This document shows positions 48,474 to 61,100 of a stretch of 64,000 nucleotides of DNA, piece after piece. The notes beneath the pieces were generated by a model that searched no databases, was not told the DNA's origin, and was given only the letters and a program-made list of their open reading frames with translations. A program made the translations under genes and the position numbers. The stretch spans positions 4,674 through 68,673 of the forward strand of contig VXBP01000368.1 in the NCBI GenBank assembly GCA_013400115.1, given 5' to 3'. Origin of the DNA: Rhinopomastus cyanomelas. Lineage: Eukaryota > Chordata > Aves > Bucerotiformes > Rhinopomastidae. Position 1 is the stretch's first letter; the number at the start of each line of letters is the position of its first letter.

Positions 48474-51195
48474 ACACTTCCTCTGCCTTGGTGCTTTCAC
48501 ACAATTTTGAAAGACTTGCTGTTGGTCTGTGGCTCACCATCAGATCTCATTCTCTAAGAATATGCCTTGTCTTGTCTTCAAAAAGCAGTAAATGCAACAA
48601 GCATACGCTGTCCTACACAGTTAAGGATGGCTCCAAGTTCTCTGTGCTTCTCTCATGAACACAGGAGCGTACAATTATGTTTTGAAATGGAAATGTGAAT
48701 TTTAAAGCAACTCTACTAAAAAAGACACATTTAAATTATACCACGCTTGAATTTTCACAGGTCTTTCAGAACTACTTTTAAGACACAAGATTGAGAACAA
48801 AGCACTGTGCCATGTGGCATAACGCTTCTCACAGTGCACTGCTTCCCTGCATGTTAATCATCCTCAGTCTTACCCACAAATATCTCTACAGGTTCAACTC
48901 AATGTCAGTTAGTGCTCAGTGAACACTTTCTTGCTCCTCTGCCTTTACTGACTCCACCTCCCCACAGCTGCTTCACGCACTTCTGCTCTGTATTACAGTG
49001 TTCTCAAACACTGTGTCAGCATACTCAAGTCTCCTGACTGCAGTACGGTTGGTAAATCAATGCACTCCAACAGAGAAGCCACTTGCTGCGGCAGAAAAGC
49101 AGTTCTGAAAAAGCTTAGCATTGTCATAGTCTGAATTTTGTCAGTTTCTTGGCGTAAAGGAATGGAGAGTTACTATGACAACCTGTGATAAAGGAGCTTG
49201 GAATTCCATGCTCTCCCTTAGTTTCAATATTGGCCAATATGCAACTCTGTGAAGTGGCATGACTGCTTTGGAGCTTCCAGTTTCCAGCATCTCCTTCTTC
49301 TGGATTTCACTTTTATCTTTGTTCAGAGAACAGACACATGGTACTGGACTGCACGTAGTAGCCATATTGTGCTCGGATGAGAGAGTGGAACCTCAGAGAT
49401 TAACAGAGTGAAGAGTTTGCCTGCAATACAATGTTTGCTGAGCTGGAAAGACTGGCTTTCCCTCATTCATGGTCTGTAGGAATCAACACACTGGAAATGG
49501 AAGACTAGCTTGGAAGCACGTGGAGCAGGCAACTGGACTATAAAATGCCCACTGATACTGAGAGGTGCAAGCATGCACTAAATGGATTCCCTGTTTTCTC
49601 ATGGAAAATAAATGAAGATTTTCTTCCCTTTGAAGGAATGGAGACAGCAGCTCAGCTCAGTTATGCAAGAACATGTGATCAATCTCTGTATGCCTTTGTG
49701 TTGGAGTTTTTCAACGTGTCTTTGTTTTTCCCCAAACTGAGCCAGTTTTGGTTTTGCCTGCAATTTGCAAGTGATTTTTGAACTCTCCTTGTTTTGCCTT
49801 TGTTTTGGTCTATTAGCACGTTAACTAAATTAACTGGTTAATTTCATCTCAGGATAAACCGTTGACAAGGATTAAATATTTCCTCTTGTATATTGTGTCA
49901 AGTACACCCACATTTAGAAAAAAAAAATCAAATAGTACCAATTTCATACAAAATACAGGCTGTTCTCATCTATATTTTCTACAAAACATTTTGGTCTTCA
50001 ATACTTGTTAAACATTACTCTTCAAAATTACAGCTGGGAATACACTGCTACCCAGGAATACTGGAATTGTCTAAATATTACCCAAATATCTTTCTGTAAG
50101 TGTATAATTCTATGCTATCCTTCACAGAGAAGAAGATACCCTATAAACAAAAAAGAGCTTTAAGGCTTTAAGAATAAAGGAAACAATCTATTAAAAATTA
50201 TAATTACATATTATTCAATCAACTATTAAAAAAAGTATAAATAGTTTTTTTAAAAAGTAACCAACTAGTCATATTACGGTAGCACTTGAAAAGATGTATT
50301 AGATCTCCTAAACACAGCACTAATCCCAGAAATCATGTCCCACTTTAATGGCAGCTGTGGTTTAAGAAATTTCTAAGATATTTTGCAATCTGTAGATTTG
50401 GTAGAATGACAGTGTGCTTGTTCCCATGTATGTGGGACGAAGAAAGAAGGAAAGGAAATGTGGAGAGGCAAAGTGCCCTAGATATGACAAAACAACCAGC
50501 TTGGGAGTTCTATTTGTCTGCTGTCACAAGGACTTGCCTACAGATACCATTCCTCCTGCCTCTAAATTGCATCTTCAAATGAACATTCCCCTCTTGAGTA
50601 CTCTTAAGATGTTCTAAAAAAATGCATTTTCTTTCTTGTAATGACTTCAGGTATTTACAGGCAGTAGTTGTAATATTTATGCCCCTGCTCTTGAACAAAG
50701 TTACACATTTGTTTTCAGATGTGTATAGTTAGATTTTGAAATGCCCTTATTTAGGACACAGAATAAGTGAAGAGTTAAAAACAATAGGAATTTGAAGTCC
50801 TCTGTGCAGTTAATGAATCCAACGCTCAGCTGCAGGCTGCAAAATCTTCCAAGACTGCCAGGTAGAGCAGCACTCCTATGCCACCCTGGGCAGCCACCTA
50901 CGGTACAGTGTGAGTGCTTCTCCAGAAAGCTTAAGCCTCTGACTCTGTTATGCCAACACAGTGGAAAATACACCTTGACATCTCATGAAGGAGACAAATG
51001 TCGTGCTAATGTATTCATCTAATCAATGAAATATGCACCAAACACAGTAGTGTACACGTCTAGCCCTCAGCAACTCACTTGTCAAATTTCCAATCTCATA
51101 ACAGACTTTAGTCCCAAGCTTAAGCATCTCCCATGTTCTTGTTTCTGTAGATGATGGAAATTAGGAGAAACAATCTAGCATTTCTGAAGAACTCT

Positions 51196-51285
51196 AACTA
51201 ATCTTTATAATAACTAATAATATTAGTTAATAATATTAGTTAAAAATATATAATAACTTTATAATAACTAATAACTAATCTTTAT
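51196..51285. repeat. AT-rich repeat cluster with palindrome
   Basis: A 13-bp tandem pair (TAATATTAGTTAA at 51218-51230 and 51231-51243), a hairpin-forming palindrome (AACTAAT 51212-51218 with ATTAGTT 51222-51228) and a 13-bp direct repeat (AACTAATCTTTAT at 51196-51208 and 51273-51285) overlap here. Confidence 0.9.
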
Positions 51286-52958
51286 GTTGAGGAAGGAAAT
51301 AAATTACAAACACCACCTACAAAGTATTTTTCGTAATATTCCAATTACATGCACTGCAGAAATAGTCATTCCCTTACACTAGGACACCTACAAAGTCACT
51401 GAGAAAGCAATTTTTATTTCCATTTGACCCACTGGCATGGCTCCATGCAGCTGGACTACTTAGTTACTCTGACTACACATATGCAAGTACACAAATGTTG
51501 CTTAAAGAAGTCAGAAAGAAAAAGCAGCCTTTCCTTGTGTATAAACTTCAAGACAGACAAGTACTTTCATTTGCTTTGGCTCTGTTTGATTTTGTATTGC
51601 CTTTTCATTTCTACAAGGCTTCAAAATTTATTCCTTGTAATAGGAAACTTTAAACCAGTTTCTATTACTGCTTGCCACTGAGTGCAGTCCTAGAAACAGG
51701 TATTTGTTATTTCATGAGTAGTGATTTTATACACTTACACTGTACAAGATCTGCTCAAGGAACGCAGGCCACAATGCAGGTTGTGGGTTTCCTGTGAAAG
51801 AGGTTATATTCTGTGTATTTTAACCACTGACAAAGGTCACTTGTCATAACAGGTTTTAAAGTTTGCTAAATGCTCATACAAAGCCAAGTGGCAGTAAATT
51901 GGATGCCACAATGTTATAGATACCAGACTTCTGCTATTTGTAAACAATGAAAAACAAGAAGAGTGAAAATTGTTGCTCTTGCATATAATTGAGGCGATGA
52001 CCTACTCTTTTCCACCTGAAGCATTACTGGAAAGGGCATCACAGCATCGTTACAGACACCCATTCAGTGTCAAATGCACTGTGCTGATACTGCTTGACAG
52101 CATGTACTGTGTATTCATTGCCTCAAGCAGGACAGATCTTAGCAACTCACGACATGACTGCTTTGCAGTCTTCCAAGAATATGCATACTACTCTAGGAAG
52201 CCCAACTTGGGAATTTCATTAGTTTTCACATTGGTGAAAAAATAGCAAAAGTAATAGTAAAGTAAGCCAAGGGATTCTGCAAAGTGAACAGAAAATATAG
52301 AACAGTGTGATAGCCTTTAAATTCAAAAACATGCTATTAACGCACAAAGCACTTAGGCTGGAAACTCCTTATCACCAAGAGAATGACTTTTCATGAAAAA
52401 ATGCATTTAAAGAACTGACAAAGGAAATGTAGAGCACAGGGAAGAGTTACAGTTATGGTGAAAACAAATGTAAACTGAATGCAAATGAAGAAGCCCAGGC
52501 TCCTGTTATACTACTCTGAGCAAACTCAGTAAGATGTTGGTCACATAAAACATCCAAATAGTTTGTAATAGACTAAGCAATACAGCACTGCTGGCAAGGT
52601 ATTAACCAACAGGGTAACTGGATATGGTCCTCTTCAACATCAGATTTTCTAGAAGTATATGAGACAAAAAGAAGGTACAACGTGATGGTCATGTGAATTG
52701 GTCCAGCAGCTGCTCCTTGCAACCTTTACACCCCCAAACAGTATACTCTGATATAGCTGTTGACATGTGTAGGAAGAAAAGGCACAAGATGTGTGAGAGA
52801 CAACAGAAGAGAGGGACATGTGACTGGATACAGGATGCACTTGATGCTGGCAAGATGTAAATGCACTGTCACAGATCAGATTCTCTGCTTTGGGCTAACA
52901 GTAAAAACATTGTAATGGAATCTGTAATAGAATCCTGATCCAAATTAACTAGTTTCAC

Positions 52959-54296
52959 CCAAGTAACTATAGACCAGCCAGCCTCACCTCCATCCCAGGA
53001 AAGGTGATGGAACAATTTTTCCTGGACACTATCTCTAAGCACATCAAGGACAAGAGGGTCATTAGGGACAGTCAGCATGGCTTCACCAAAGGGAAGTCAT
53101 GTTTGACCAACCTATTAGCATTTTATGACGGCATAACCAGGTGGATATATGATGGCAAAGCACTGGATGTGGTCCACCTTGACTTCAGGAAAGCATTTGA
53201 CACAGTCTCCCACAGCATCCTCACAGAAAAACTGAGGGGGTGAGGACTAGATGATTGGGTAGTGAGGTGGATCATGAACTGGCTGCAGGAGAGAAGCCAG
53301 AGAGTGGTGGTCAATGGGACAGAGTCTAGTTGGAGCCCTGTATCCAGTGGAGTGCCCCAGGGATCGGTGCTGGGACCGGTCCTGTTCAATCTATTCATTG
53401 ATGACTTGGATGAGGGATTGGCATGCACTGTCAGCAAGTTTGCTGACGACACAAAGCTGGGTGGTGTTGATGACACCCCAGCAGACTGTGCTGCCATTCA
53501 GCGAGATCTGGCCAGGCTGGAGAGCTGGGCAGGGAGAAAATTTAACAAGGATAAGTGCAGAGTCTTGCATCTGGGCAAGAACAACCCCAGCTACCAGTAT
53601 AGGTTGGAGACTGACCTGTTGGAGAGCAGTGTAGGAGAAAGGGACCTGAGGGTCCTGGTGTACAGCAGGATGACCATGAGCCAGCAATATGCCCTTGTGG
53701 CCAAGAGGGCAAACAGCAACCTCGGGTTGGTTTAGCAGACTGAGAGTAGTTCTCCTCTCCTTCTACTCTGCACTGGTGAGATCACATCTGAAATACTGTG
53801 TCTAGTTCTGGGCCCCTCAGTTCAAGGACAGAGAACTGCTGGAGAGAGTTACGCGTAGAGCAACAAAGATGATAAATGGAATGGAACATCTCCCTTCTGA
53901 GGAGAGGCTGAGGGAGCTGGGTCTCTTTAGCTTGGAAAAAAGGAGATTGCGAGGTTACCTCATTAATGTTTACAAATATTTGAGGGGTGAGTGTCAGGAG
54001 GATGGAACTGGGCTGTTCTCAGTGTCATGTAGTGATAGGACGAGGAGCAATGGTTGTAAGCTGGAACATAGGAGGTTCCACATCAACCTGAGAAGGAACT
54101 TCTTCACGGTGAGAGTGACGGAGCACTGGAACAGGCTGCCCAGGGAGGTTGTGGAGTCTCCTTCTCTGGAGACGTTTAAAACCTGCCTGGATGTGTTCCT
54201 GTGTAACTTGGTCTAGGTGATCCTGCTGTTGCAGGGTGATTGCATTAGATGATCTTTCGAGGTCCCTTCAAATCTCTAATGTTCTGTGATTCTGTG
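52959..54296 (+). mobile_element. CR1 LINE copy, RT to 3' terminus, best preserved
   Basis: A plus-strand CR1 is 5' truncated within the RT fingers (SNYRPASLTSIPGKVMEQ) and complete to its 3' end: GGTGATCCTGCTGTTGCAGG, GATGATCTTTCGAGGTCCCT, ATTCTGTGATTCTGTG. It encodes the RT palm with an intact FADD and the complete ORF2 C-terminus, interrupted by one TGA and one frameshift region. It is the reference copy of the young subfamily in this window. The target-site boundaries are not obvious. Confidence 0.95.
52983..54216 (+). pseudogene. CR1 ORF2 reverse transcriptase, near-intact remnant
   Basis: RT fragment in three blocks. 53004-53243 holds MEQFFLDTISKHIKDKRVIR, QHGFTKGKSCLTNLLAFYDG and VHLDFRKAFDTVSHSIL, ending at a TGA. 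53262-53735, in the same frame, holds SGVPQGSVLGPVLFNLFIDD and the active-site FADD at residues 60-63 (about 53439-53450), then FNKDKCRVLHLGKNN; a small deletion lies at LESWAGRKFNK. 53869-54216, in another frame, holds EERLRELGLFSLEKRRLRGY to FKTCLDVFLCNLV with the natural stop TAG. In an intact element this enzyme would reverse-transcribe CR1 RNA at a nicked target. The blocks cannot make one protein and the endonuclease is absent. Confidence 0.9.
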
Positions 54297-57200
54297 TAAT
54301 TGTGATGTCCTCAATTTTAGTATTACAATGGAGATGGTGTTCAAATGCTTCAGAAGTTCATCTTTGGTTTTTGTGGCTAACCCTATTCTTGAAACAATTA
54401 CAGTGAAAATCTGAAAGAAAAATACTGCCAAGCACTCATATTTGAAATAGAAACTCACAATTGTTCAACTTCATACTAACAAGAGCAGTCATGGCACGGT
54501 ACAGTGAAAGCCCCTGCAAATTTATCAGAATCATCTACTTTTAGACACTCAACAGTAGTTTACTGGCAGAATAGTAAACTGTTCCATTATGCAAATTTAA
54601 GTAGTATGCCCAAGTCTGCAGATACTTTGACTGGAAACTTCTAACCTCACTCTACCAGCTTATCTTCTCTTTCCAGTGCAGACTGTAAAGTTATAACCTC
54701 TGCAGTCAATATGCTGAAGGGAAAAAGGACAACTGTTTCCAAGGTAGCTCCCTGTCTCACAAGCTCCCAGTACTGGAATTTCACTACTACTTTTTTTAAT
54801 AGGTCAGTGTACATTTCAGTGGCAGGAGATGGCCCACCTACAGTTTCCTGCTCCACCATATGCTGCTGACTTGCTGACTCTCAAACTGACACTTTAGCTT
54901 CATTCACACAAACCTGCTCGCCACTCACATGCTGCTCTGTTTCAGAGCACATCTTCTGGTTAGGGAGTTCAAAAGTTCGTTGGAGTGAACCAAATCAATT
55001 AAAAGCTTTAAAAAAATAAAAATCCAAGATTCGGTATTTAAGAAGGTGAAAAACATTGAAAGATAACTTGTTAACTGAAAACAGATTTTAGAAGTTATTT
55101 AAATATTGGAGACATTCCCGAATTGTTAATTGAGATTGGTAATCTCTTTGGCCTTAATTCCTTTTTGTACTTCAGAAACTTTAAATGGGAAAGTCATACT
55201 TGTTAAGGGTCATTTATTTTCAGCTCTTCTGTCTATTAAGATAGACATTTTCCAGTGTCTAAAGGCAAACAGATTCTAAAAGGATGTAATTATACTCAGG
55301 CTTGCAGTGAATGCTAACAAATGTGAAATAATTTAAAGTATAACTTCCAGCCTGTACAAGATACATATTATACACAACTTTTGTGGCAGTACTGCCTTAG
55401 AAATGCCCATGTTTTAAGTGGATTTCATGTTGAAGTGACCTTATTTTGTCAAGAAACAACATAGCATAATTGTATTTTAAAGGAAAAACAATATTCAGCC
55501 TAAGTAGACAAAAGGAAAACCTTACAAATGTAGGAACTAGAATAAATACCTCTACTTCAACCAAAAATCAAGTAAGTGATTTGACAATGTAAGGAGAAAA
55601 AAACCAAAAGCCGAGACTAATAAAAATGGCCTGTTTGATGTGTATAATGTGTAGAACAATGTAACACATTAAAAGTTACATAGGCAACATGGCACCTAGC
55701 AAGAAAAAAAATACCCCAAATATGCTATTTCTAAAAATACTAATTTATATAATGACCTTATCAAAGTCGCTAGTAAAAGCAGCAATAATTAAGCAAAACC
55801 AACTGAAAATACATTTTACAAATCAGAAATTAGATACAATAGTCTTCTAGTATATAATACTTCTATGAAGATAACTAAGACTATTACAGAGAAGAGCTAG
55901 ATCAGGGTTTCTGACTTGTGTTAAAATAGGTCATCCAGGTGCTATGCTGTTCAGAAGCTTCTGTAAAGAAAATCAATAAAATAAGACACTCCCAGTCTGG
56001 GTGATCACTCCATGCCCCTTATACTTTCCAACTTGACTTGCATTCTCTTAGAATACCTTTATAACAGTTTAAACAGCAATACAGTATTGCATTTTTTCAT
56101 TTTCATCAACTTTAAAAACACACAACTTAGTAAAAAATAAGCAAGTACGTTTTAAAAAAGAAGTTTAAGAATTTTGTGCAATTATGCATTTTTGTGCACT
56201 AATGAAAGAAAGGGCAAAGGAAGTACAATTGCCACCATTCCTCATCATTCAACAGAAGTGAGTATCATCATTTAGTTTATGGAGACAACAAAGTTATACA
56301 AGTTGCTAAATAAATGCTGAGAGTGGACATTAAGAATCTATTTCACTTCACGTCTGTTTCTTCACAGATATTTCTCTTTTCTGTTTACAAGAGTTCCATA
56401 TCTATCCATGCCCATCACAGACCCTGCTGAGCCACGTGTTTTAAACAGCAGTGTTTAAACACACAAATGGAGGCATGAAGCTTCCTCTGTTCTCTGGCCA
56501 TCCTGACACAGCTGCAGAAGTAAAACACAGTAGTGAGAAAAGAAATCTTAACCAATTACAGTAAGCCTGAAGAAACAGAAAATTGTGTTGAGACAAGGTG
56601 GAGTGTTGCAGTCAGACTAGGCAGGTGTGAACATCATACTCACTCTTCTACAAGGCTGCTATTTAATCACCTTTTTGGTTATTATTTTTATGAATAGGCT
56701 GTATAGGACTAAAAGCTTTCTTTGAACACCACATTTTTCCTGTATACCTCAAGGAAAGTCACTGATCTTCCTCTTTTTGGAGTGTCTCTAAAAAATTCTT
56801 TTCTGTGGTGCAGCAACAAAAGTTGGTTTAGGCACTTATAGGAAAGTTCACTACTTTCATTAAAACATTCCTTATATATCTAGACCTCCTTTTTAACTCC
56901 ATACTTTTTTGTATTTGCTTCTTTCTGACCAAAAACCTTGCATTCCAGGAATGTCTCCAATACAGCATGCACTACCAGTAGCCAAGGCATTAAAAAGAGT
57001 GTATCTCTTCCATTCCCAATAGGAAATCACAGAGTGCTCCCCAAGCTACCACTACTGTAATGAGGAGCAAGGCAACCGCAACTTGTCAGTACAAATGAAA
57101 ACCAGGGAGCAGTCCTGACTGTTGAAGAAGATCCTTCCTCTTCCAACAAGCTCTGAAGATACCCCTTACATGGGCACCATCTACAGAAAAAAACCCTCAA

Positions 57201-57474
57201 CTCTTAGAGGTATGCTGTATTTTGAAACACAAATCTACTCGGAAAAAAAACATGGAAATTCCTTTTTCAAAACCCCAGGTCTCTCCTACCTTTCTCATTC
57301 AGAACCTCTCACAGGAAAAATAAAAGATTACTACGTAACAATACTTTACAGAAGCCAGGCTCTCCAAGCTTCAGCTGCTGAGCAGTAACAAGTTCAATTT
57401 TCAAACTGCGTATCTGAGAAGCTGAAGATGGAAAACTGAGATGCATTTCCAGTGGTACTCAGAAAATGTACAGA
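54297..57474. other. AT-rich unique DNA, no gene recognised
   Basis: No supported gene, RNA or repeat. ORFs 54276-54458 and 54647-54859 (minus) and 57122-57388 (plus) have no recognised motif. Confidence 0.55.
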
Positions 57475-57626
57475 TCATAGAATCATAGAATCATTACGGA
57501 TTGGAAGGGACCTCGAAAGATCATCTAGTCCAATCCACCTGCAACAGCAGGATCACCTAGACCAAGTCAGACAGGAACATATCCAGGCAGGCCTTGAACA
57601 TCTCCAGTGAAGGAGACTCGACAACC

Positions 57627-57887
57627 NNNNNNNNNNNNNNNNNNNNNNNNNNNNNNNNNNNNNNNNNNNNNNNNNNNNNNNNNNNNNNNNNNNNNNNNNN
57701 NNNNNNNNNNNNNNNNNNNNNNNNNNNNNNNNNNNNNNNNNNNNNNNNNNNNNNNNNNNNNNNNNNNNNNNNNNNNNNNNNNNNNNNNNNNNNNNNNNNN
57801 NNNNNNNNNNNNNNNNNNNNNNNNNNNNNNNNNNNNNNNNNNNNNNNNNNNNNNNNNNNNNNNNNNNNNNNNNNNNNNNNNNNNNNN
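57627..57887. other. Assembly gap (261 N) inside CR1
   Basis: A run of 261 N within one minus-strand CR1. Compared with the 52959-54296 copy, more than 261 bp should separate the flanking landmarks (LDRLES to VVESPSLE), so the gap is probably under-sized or the copy has a deletion. Confidence 0.99.
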
Positions 57888-58108
57888 CAGCTCTCCAGCC
57901 TGTCCAGGTCTTGCTGAATGGCAGTACAGTCTGCAGGGGTGTCGGCGACACCACCCAGCTTTGTGTCATCAGCAAACTTGCTGACAGTGCATGCCAATCC
58001 CTCATCCAAGTCATCAATGAATAGATTGAACAGGACCGGTCCCAGCACCGATCCCTGGGGCACTCCACTAGATACAGGCCTCCAACTAGACTCTGTCTCA
58101 GTGACCAC
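57888..58108 (-). pseudogene. CR1 ORF2 RT palm fragment, open to the gap
   Basis: 74 open codons on the minus strand: TETESSWRPVSSGVPQGSVL, GPVLFNLFIDDLDEGLACTV and the active-site SKFADDTKLGG, ending at LDRLES at the gap. There is no stop or frameshift, which supports recent insertion. The apparent start is internal, because the element is 5' truncated at about 58170. Confidence 0.85.
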
Positions 58109-58170
58109 TGCTCTCTGACTTCTACCCTGTAGTCAGTTTACAATCCACCTCACTACCCGAAAATCTAGGC

Positions 58171-61100
58171 ACATTTCTAGGTAGTTCTGCACAGTTTCTC
58201 CAACACCAGGGTTTTAATATACAACACGTTACCTCTTACTTTTATAAAGAACATATACCACCCCTTCTCCATCTACTACTAACCGTCAAATAACACAAGA
58301 GACAACCACACCTACCAGATTTAAATGCCATGAAATCACTTGACTTATGACCCAACCAATTTTCTATCTTTCAATATGCAGGATAAATTCTGATTTTAGT
58401 ATATCTACACAAAGAAGAACTGCCTGATTTTAAACATTCATGTTAGAAAGCTGATGGTTTGGAGATTACACACTGTCTTCCTCTGCCTTTGCTAACAAAG
58501 CTCGAAGGCAGCAGTGAATATAATTGTAGCAGTGGACAGATGCCAAACAGCTATGTTGGTAAGACTGAGTCTTGCCATCAGAGGAATTCCAACTCTTGTG
58601 TTCACCACTTCCTAACCTCATCTGTTTCCTACACCACTTCATCTTTCTAACTTAGAAACAAGAAGAAATACAGGAGAGATGACAATTTTTAACACATTTG
58701 CAAGGGGTCCACGAAGCTTATTGTCTAAGTAACAGCATGATTGATACTGCAAAAGCATAGCAAAAATTACTGAAAAAATAAGGTAATTTGCCATTACTAA
58801 ACGCAAATCAAAATAACAGTCTACTTGCTAAAACATTGAGTAGTTTCCAAGAATAACAGGCAACTGTATAGATGCCTGAATCTGTAACAAATGCCATTAA
58901 TGTTCTTTTCCTTATCTGAAAAGACTGAAGGGCCAAACCTACAAAATCAGTTTGAGACAGACAGGACACAATTTTTTTTTGAGAGAAGTGACATGCACAA
59001 TTGGATGGAAATCTTTTTCAAATACCTACAAGGCCTAAAAATTTAATTCTGCCTGACAATGAAATAACTCACGAGGTTTAAACTCAGAAGTCAAGAATTT
59101 CAGCTACTTTCTGCTGCACATTTGGACTGACAATGGTAAAGCTACGCATTACGGAGAATTCCATGTACTCCTTTACAGAACAAGAGTTTCAGTACTAACT
59201 GCAGACTAAAGTTGCCAAAGTTGCAACCAACTGTTCCACACAGTCAAGCGGGGCCTTTTCCTTAAGTGTGTTACACAAAGACACATGGACAAAGTTGTTA
59301 AATGAGTTAACGAGAACAGAGCATGTACAGAAGTTGTGACCAATTTCAGGGTTTGTAAATTCATGTGCTACATGTATATGGCCAGGTGAAACACAAGGAT
59401 ATCATAAGGAGATACTCTCTATAGGCTAGCTAATTAAATGAAGTAAAATAACAAATAAAGAGAGCTAATTAACTACACCCACTGCTAGACATAAGTGCAC
59501 ACTTCTGGAGTTACACCATCTGGTAAATGGTTTCCAAGTAAAATGTCAGACTGCTCACAACTTACAGGACATGGGTTACTCTGTTATCCATTTCGACACT
59601 GGTAAGAAAACTGAAGACCACTCAGCAGATTGAAAGTTCTGGACTGTAGTTTCGTTTTTCCTTCTGATTAAACTTATTTAATTAGAAATAAGAGATATTA
59701 TAGATAAAAAACAGTTAAATGCAAGAATCGCTGTGCATTGCAAATCTAGAAATTCTGGCTCTCATGGCTGAACAATAAAATTTCTGACAATTTTCTGTAG
59801 TAGTGCGGCAGTCTGGAAGTAAATTATAAATCTCTGGGTCAACTTTCTGAGCTGTTTTGCACTCTCAGTATTATCCTGTCATTTTAACCACAGCTTCTAC
59901 AAGTACAAGGTCTTTTCTCAATATTCTGAAACCTTCTTATGGAGGTTTCTCCCTTCTTATCTGCAGCAGTATTTATTAATTTTAGTTCTCAGAAAAAAAT
60001 TCATTATCTCCTTGTCAAAAGCAGTAATAATGCCTGTGTACAGAAGTTCAGGAAGACCTTGAACCAGGACTGTGGTATCTGGGTCTATCCAGGGCTTTAA
60101 TTGTCTCCTGTAAATAGGAATTGAAAGCTTCTTCAGTTAGTCTAATCCTTAAGATATTATTGCATTCATCCAAGACCTAACCTACTTACTTTTTACATTA
60201 GGTAGAGACTTGCAAATCTGGTTGATGATAGAACTAAACTCAGTTCAAGGGTATACACGCAAGCTTCTGTTTTACAAAGGAAAAGTGTGATGTCCGCAAC
60301 AAAAAACTAAGTTGTTGAGACATAGCTAATAAATGTAAGAATCAATTTACAATCATTTAGACTTTGTACTTCATCAGACTTCCTCCAGTATCCTTCTCTT
60401 TAATTGTCCTCTTTTTGTGAGGCCCTACAGACATAAGACATTCATCTATATTTAAAGTTCAAATTTAAAAATGCACACAAACGCATTATACCAAAAACTA
60501 AGGGGTGTTAAGTAGGCAAATGAAGACAGAACAATGTGGTATAAAAGTTCAGCTCTGCAACCCCCTATCTTTCTGGAGTGGGAACATACCACTAGCATCC
60601 ACCAGCTCTCATTGTTTCACCACTCCACAGAAAGAACTTTCTTTAACAGGGAATCAAAGGGCTAAACAAAGGGCAAAAGGGAACACAAGTACAGGTCTTG
60701 CCTACGTGCCATACAGGCTACACTGAACCTACAGCCTGAACCAAGTGATTGATTGAGCTCCACTAGAATAAAAGATTTGTCATGTGCTCTGCTTCACTGT
60801 TAAAGACTGTAACAGTACTCACAACGGCACACTTACTGAAATAAACAGAAAAAAACAATAAAGATCTGAATATGTTTGCTATCCAAAAATATGCAGAAAG
60901 CCTCTAAAAAGAGGGAGGAAGAAAACCACGTTATGCTCTTTAAACAAGTAAACAATTACCAACTAAGACTCCGTAACTTCCCATTTGACTGTAGAATGAA
61001 GTGTGTGTACACGTGTGTACTATTATCGCAGTTCTAAATGCAGTCAGACCATGTTTTTACTCTGAAGAGTTGTAGAAAAAAAAAGTTCAAAATATTTCTG

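Larger units (their letters stand above)
46886..52958. other. Long AT-rich stretch, no gene recognised
   Basis: No supported gene. It contains a short TTG microsatellite (48451-48473) and an AT-rich direct/inverted repeat cluster (51196-51285). ORFs of up to 91 codons (51970-52245 plus) lack recognisable motifs. Confidence 0.55.
57475..58170 (-). mobile_element. Young CR1 LINE copy interrupted by an assembly gap
   Basis: A minus-strand CR1 starts with the tail repeat ATCATAGAATCATAGAATCA, then TTACGGATTGGAAGGGACC, TCGAAAGATCATCTAGTCCA, the C-terminus of ORF2, the gap (57627-57887), and RT palm sequence to about 58170. Translated leftward from 58108 it gives SGVPQGSVLGPVLFNLFIDD and TVSKFADDTKLGGVADTPAD with no stop up to the gap. 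It is nearly identical to the matching parts of 1-1375 and 52959-54296. The 3' half before the RT palm lies in the gap. Confidence 0.94.

Noticed and set aside
49340..49880. Possible LTR-like block with ACTATAAAATG
   Set aside because: A TATA-like string alone is weak in AT-rich DNA, and no LTR ends or duplication could be defined.
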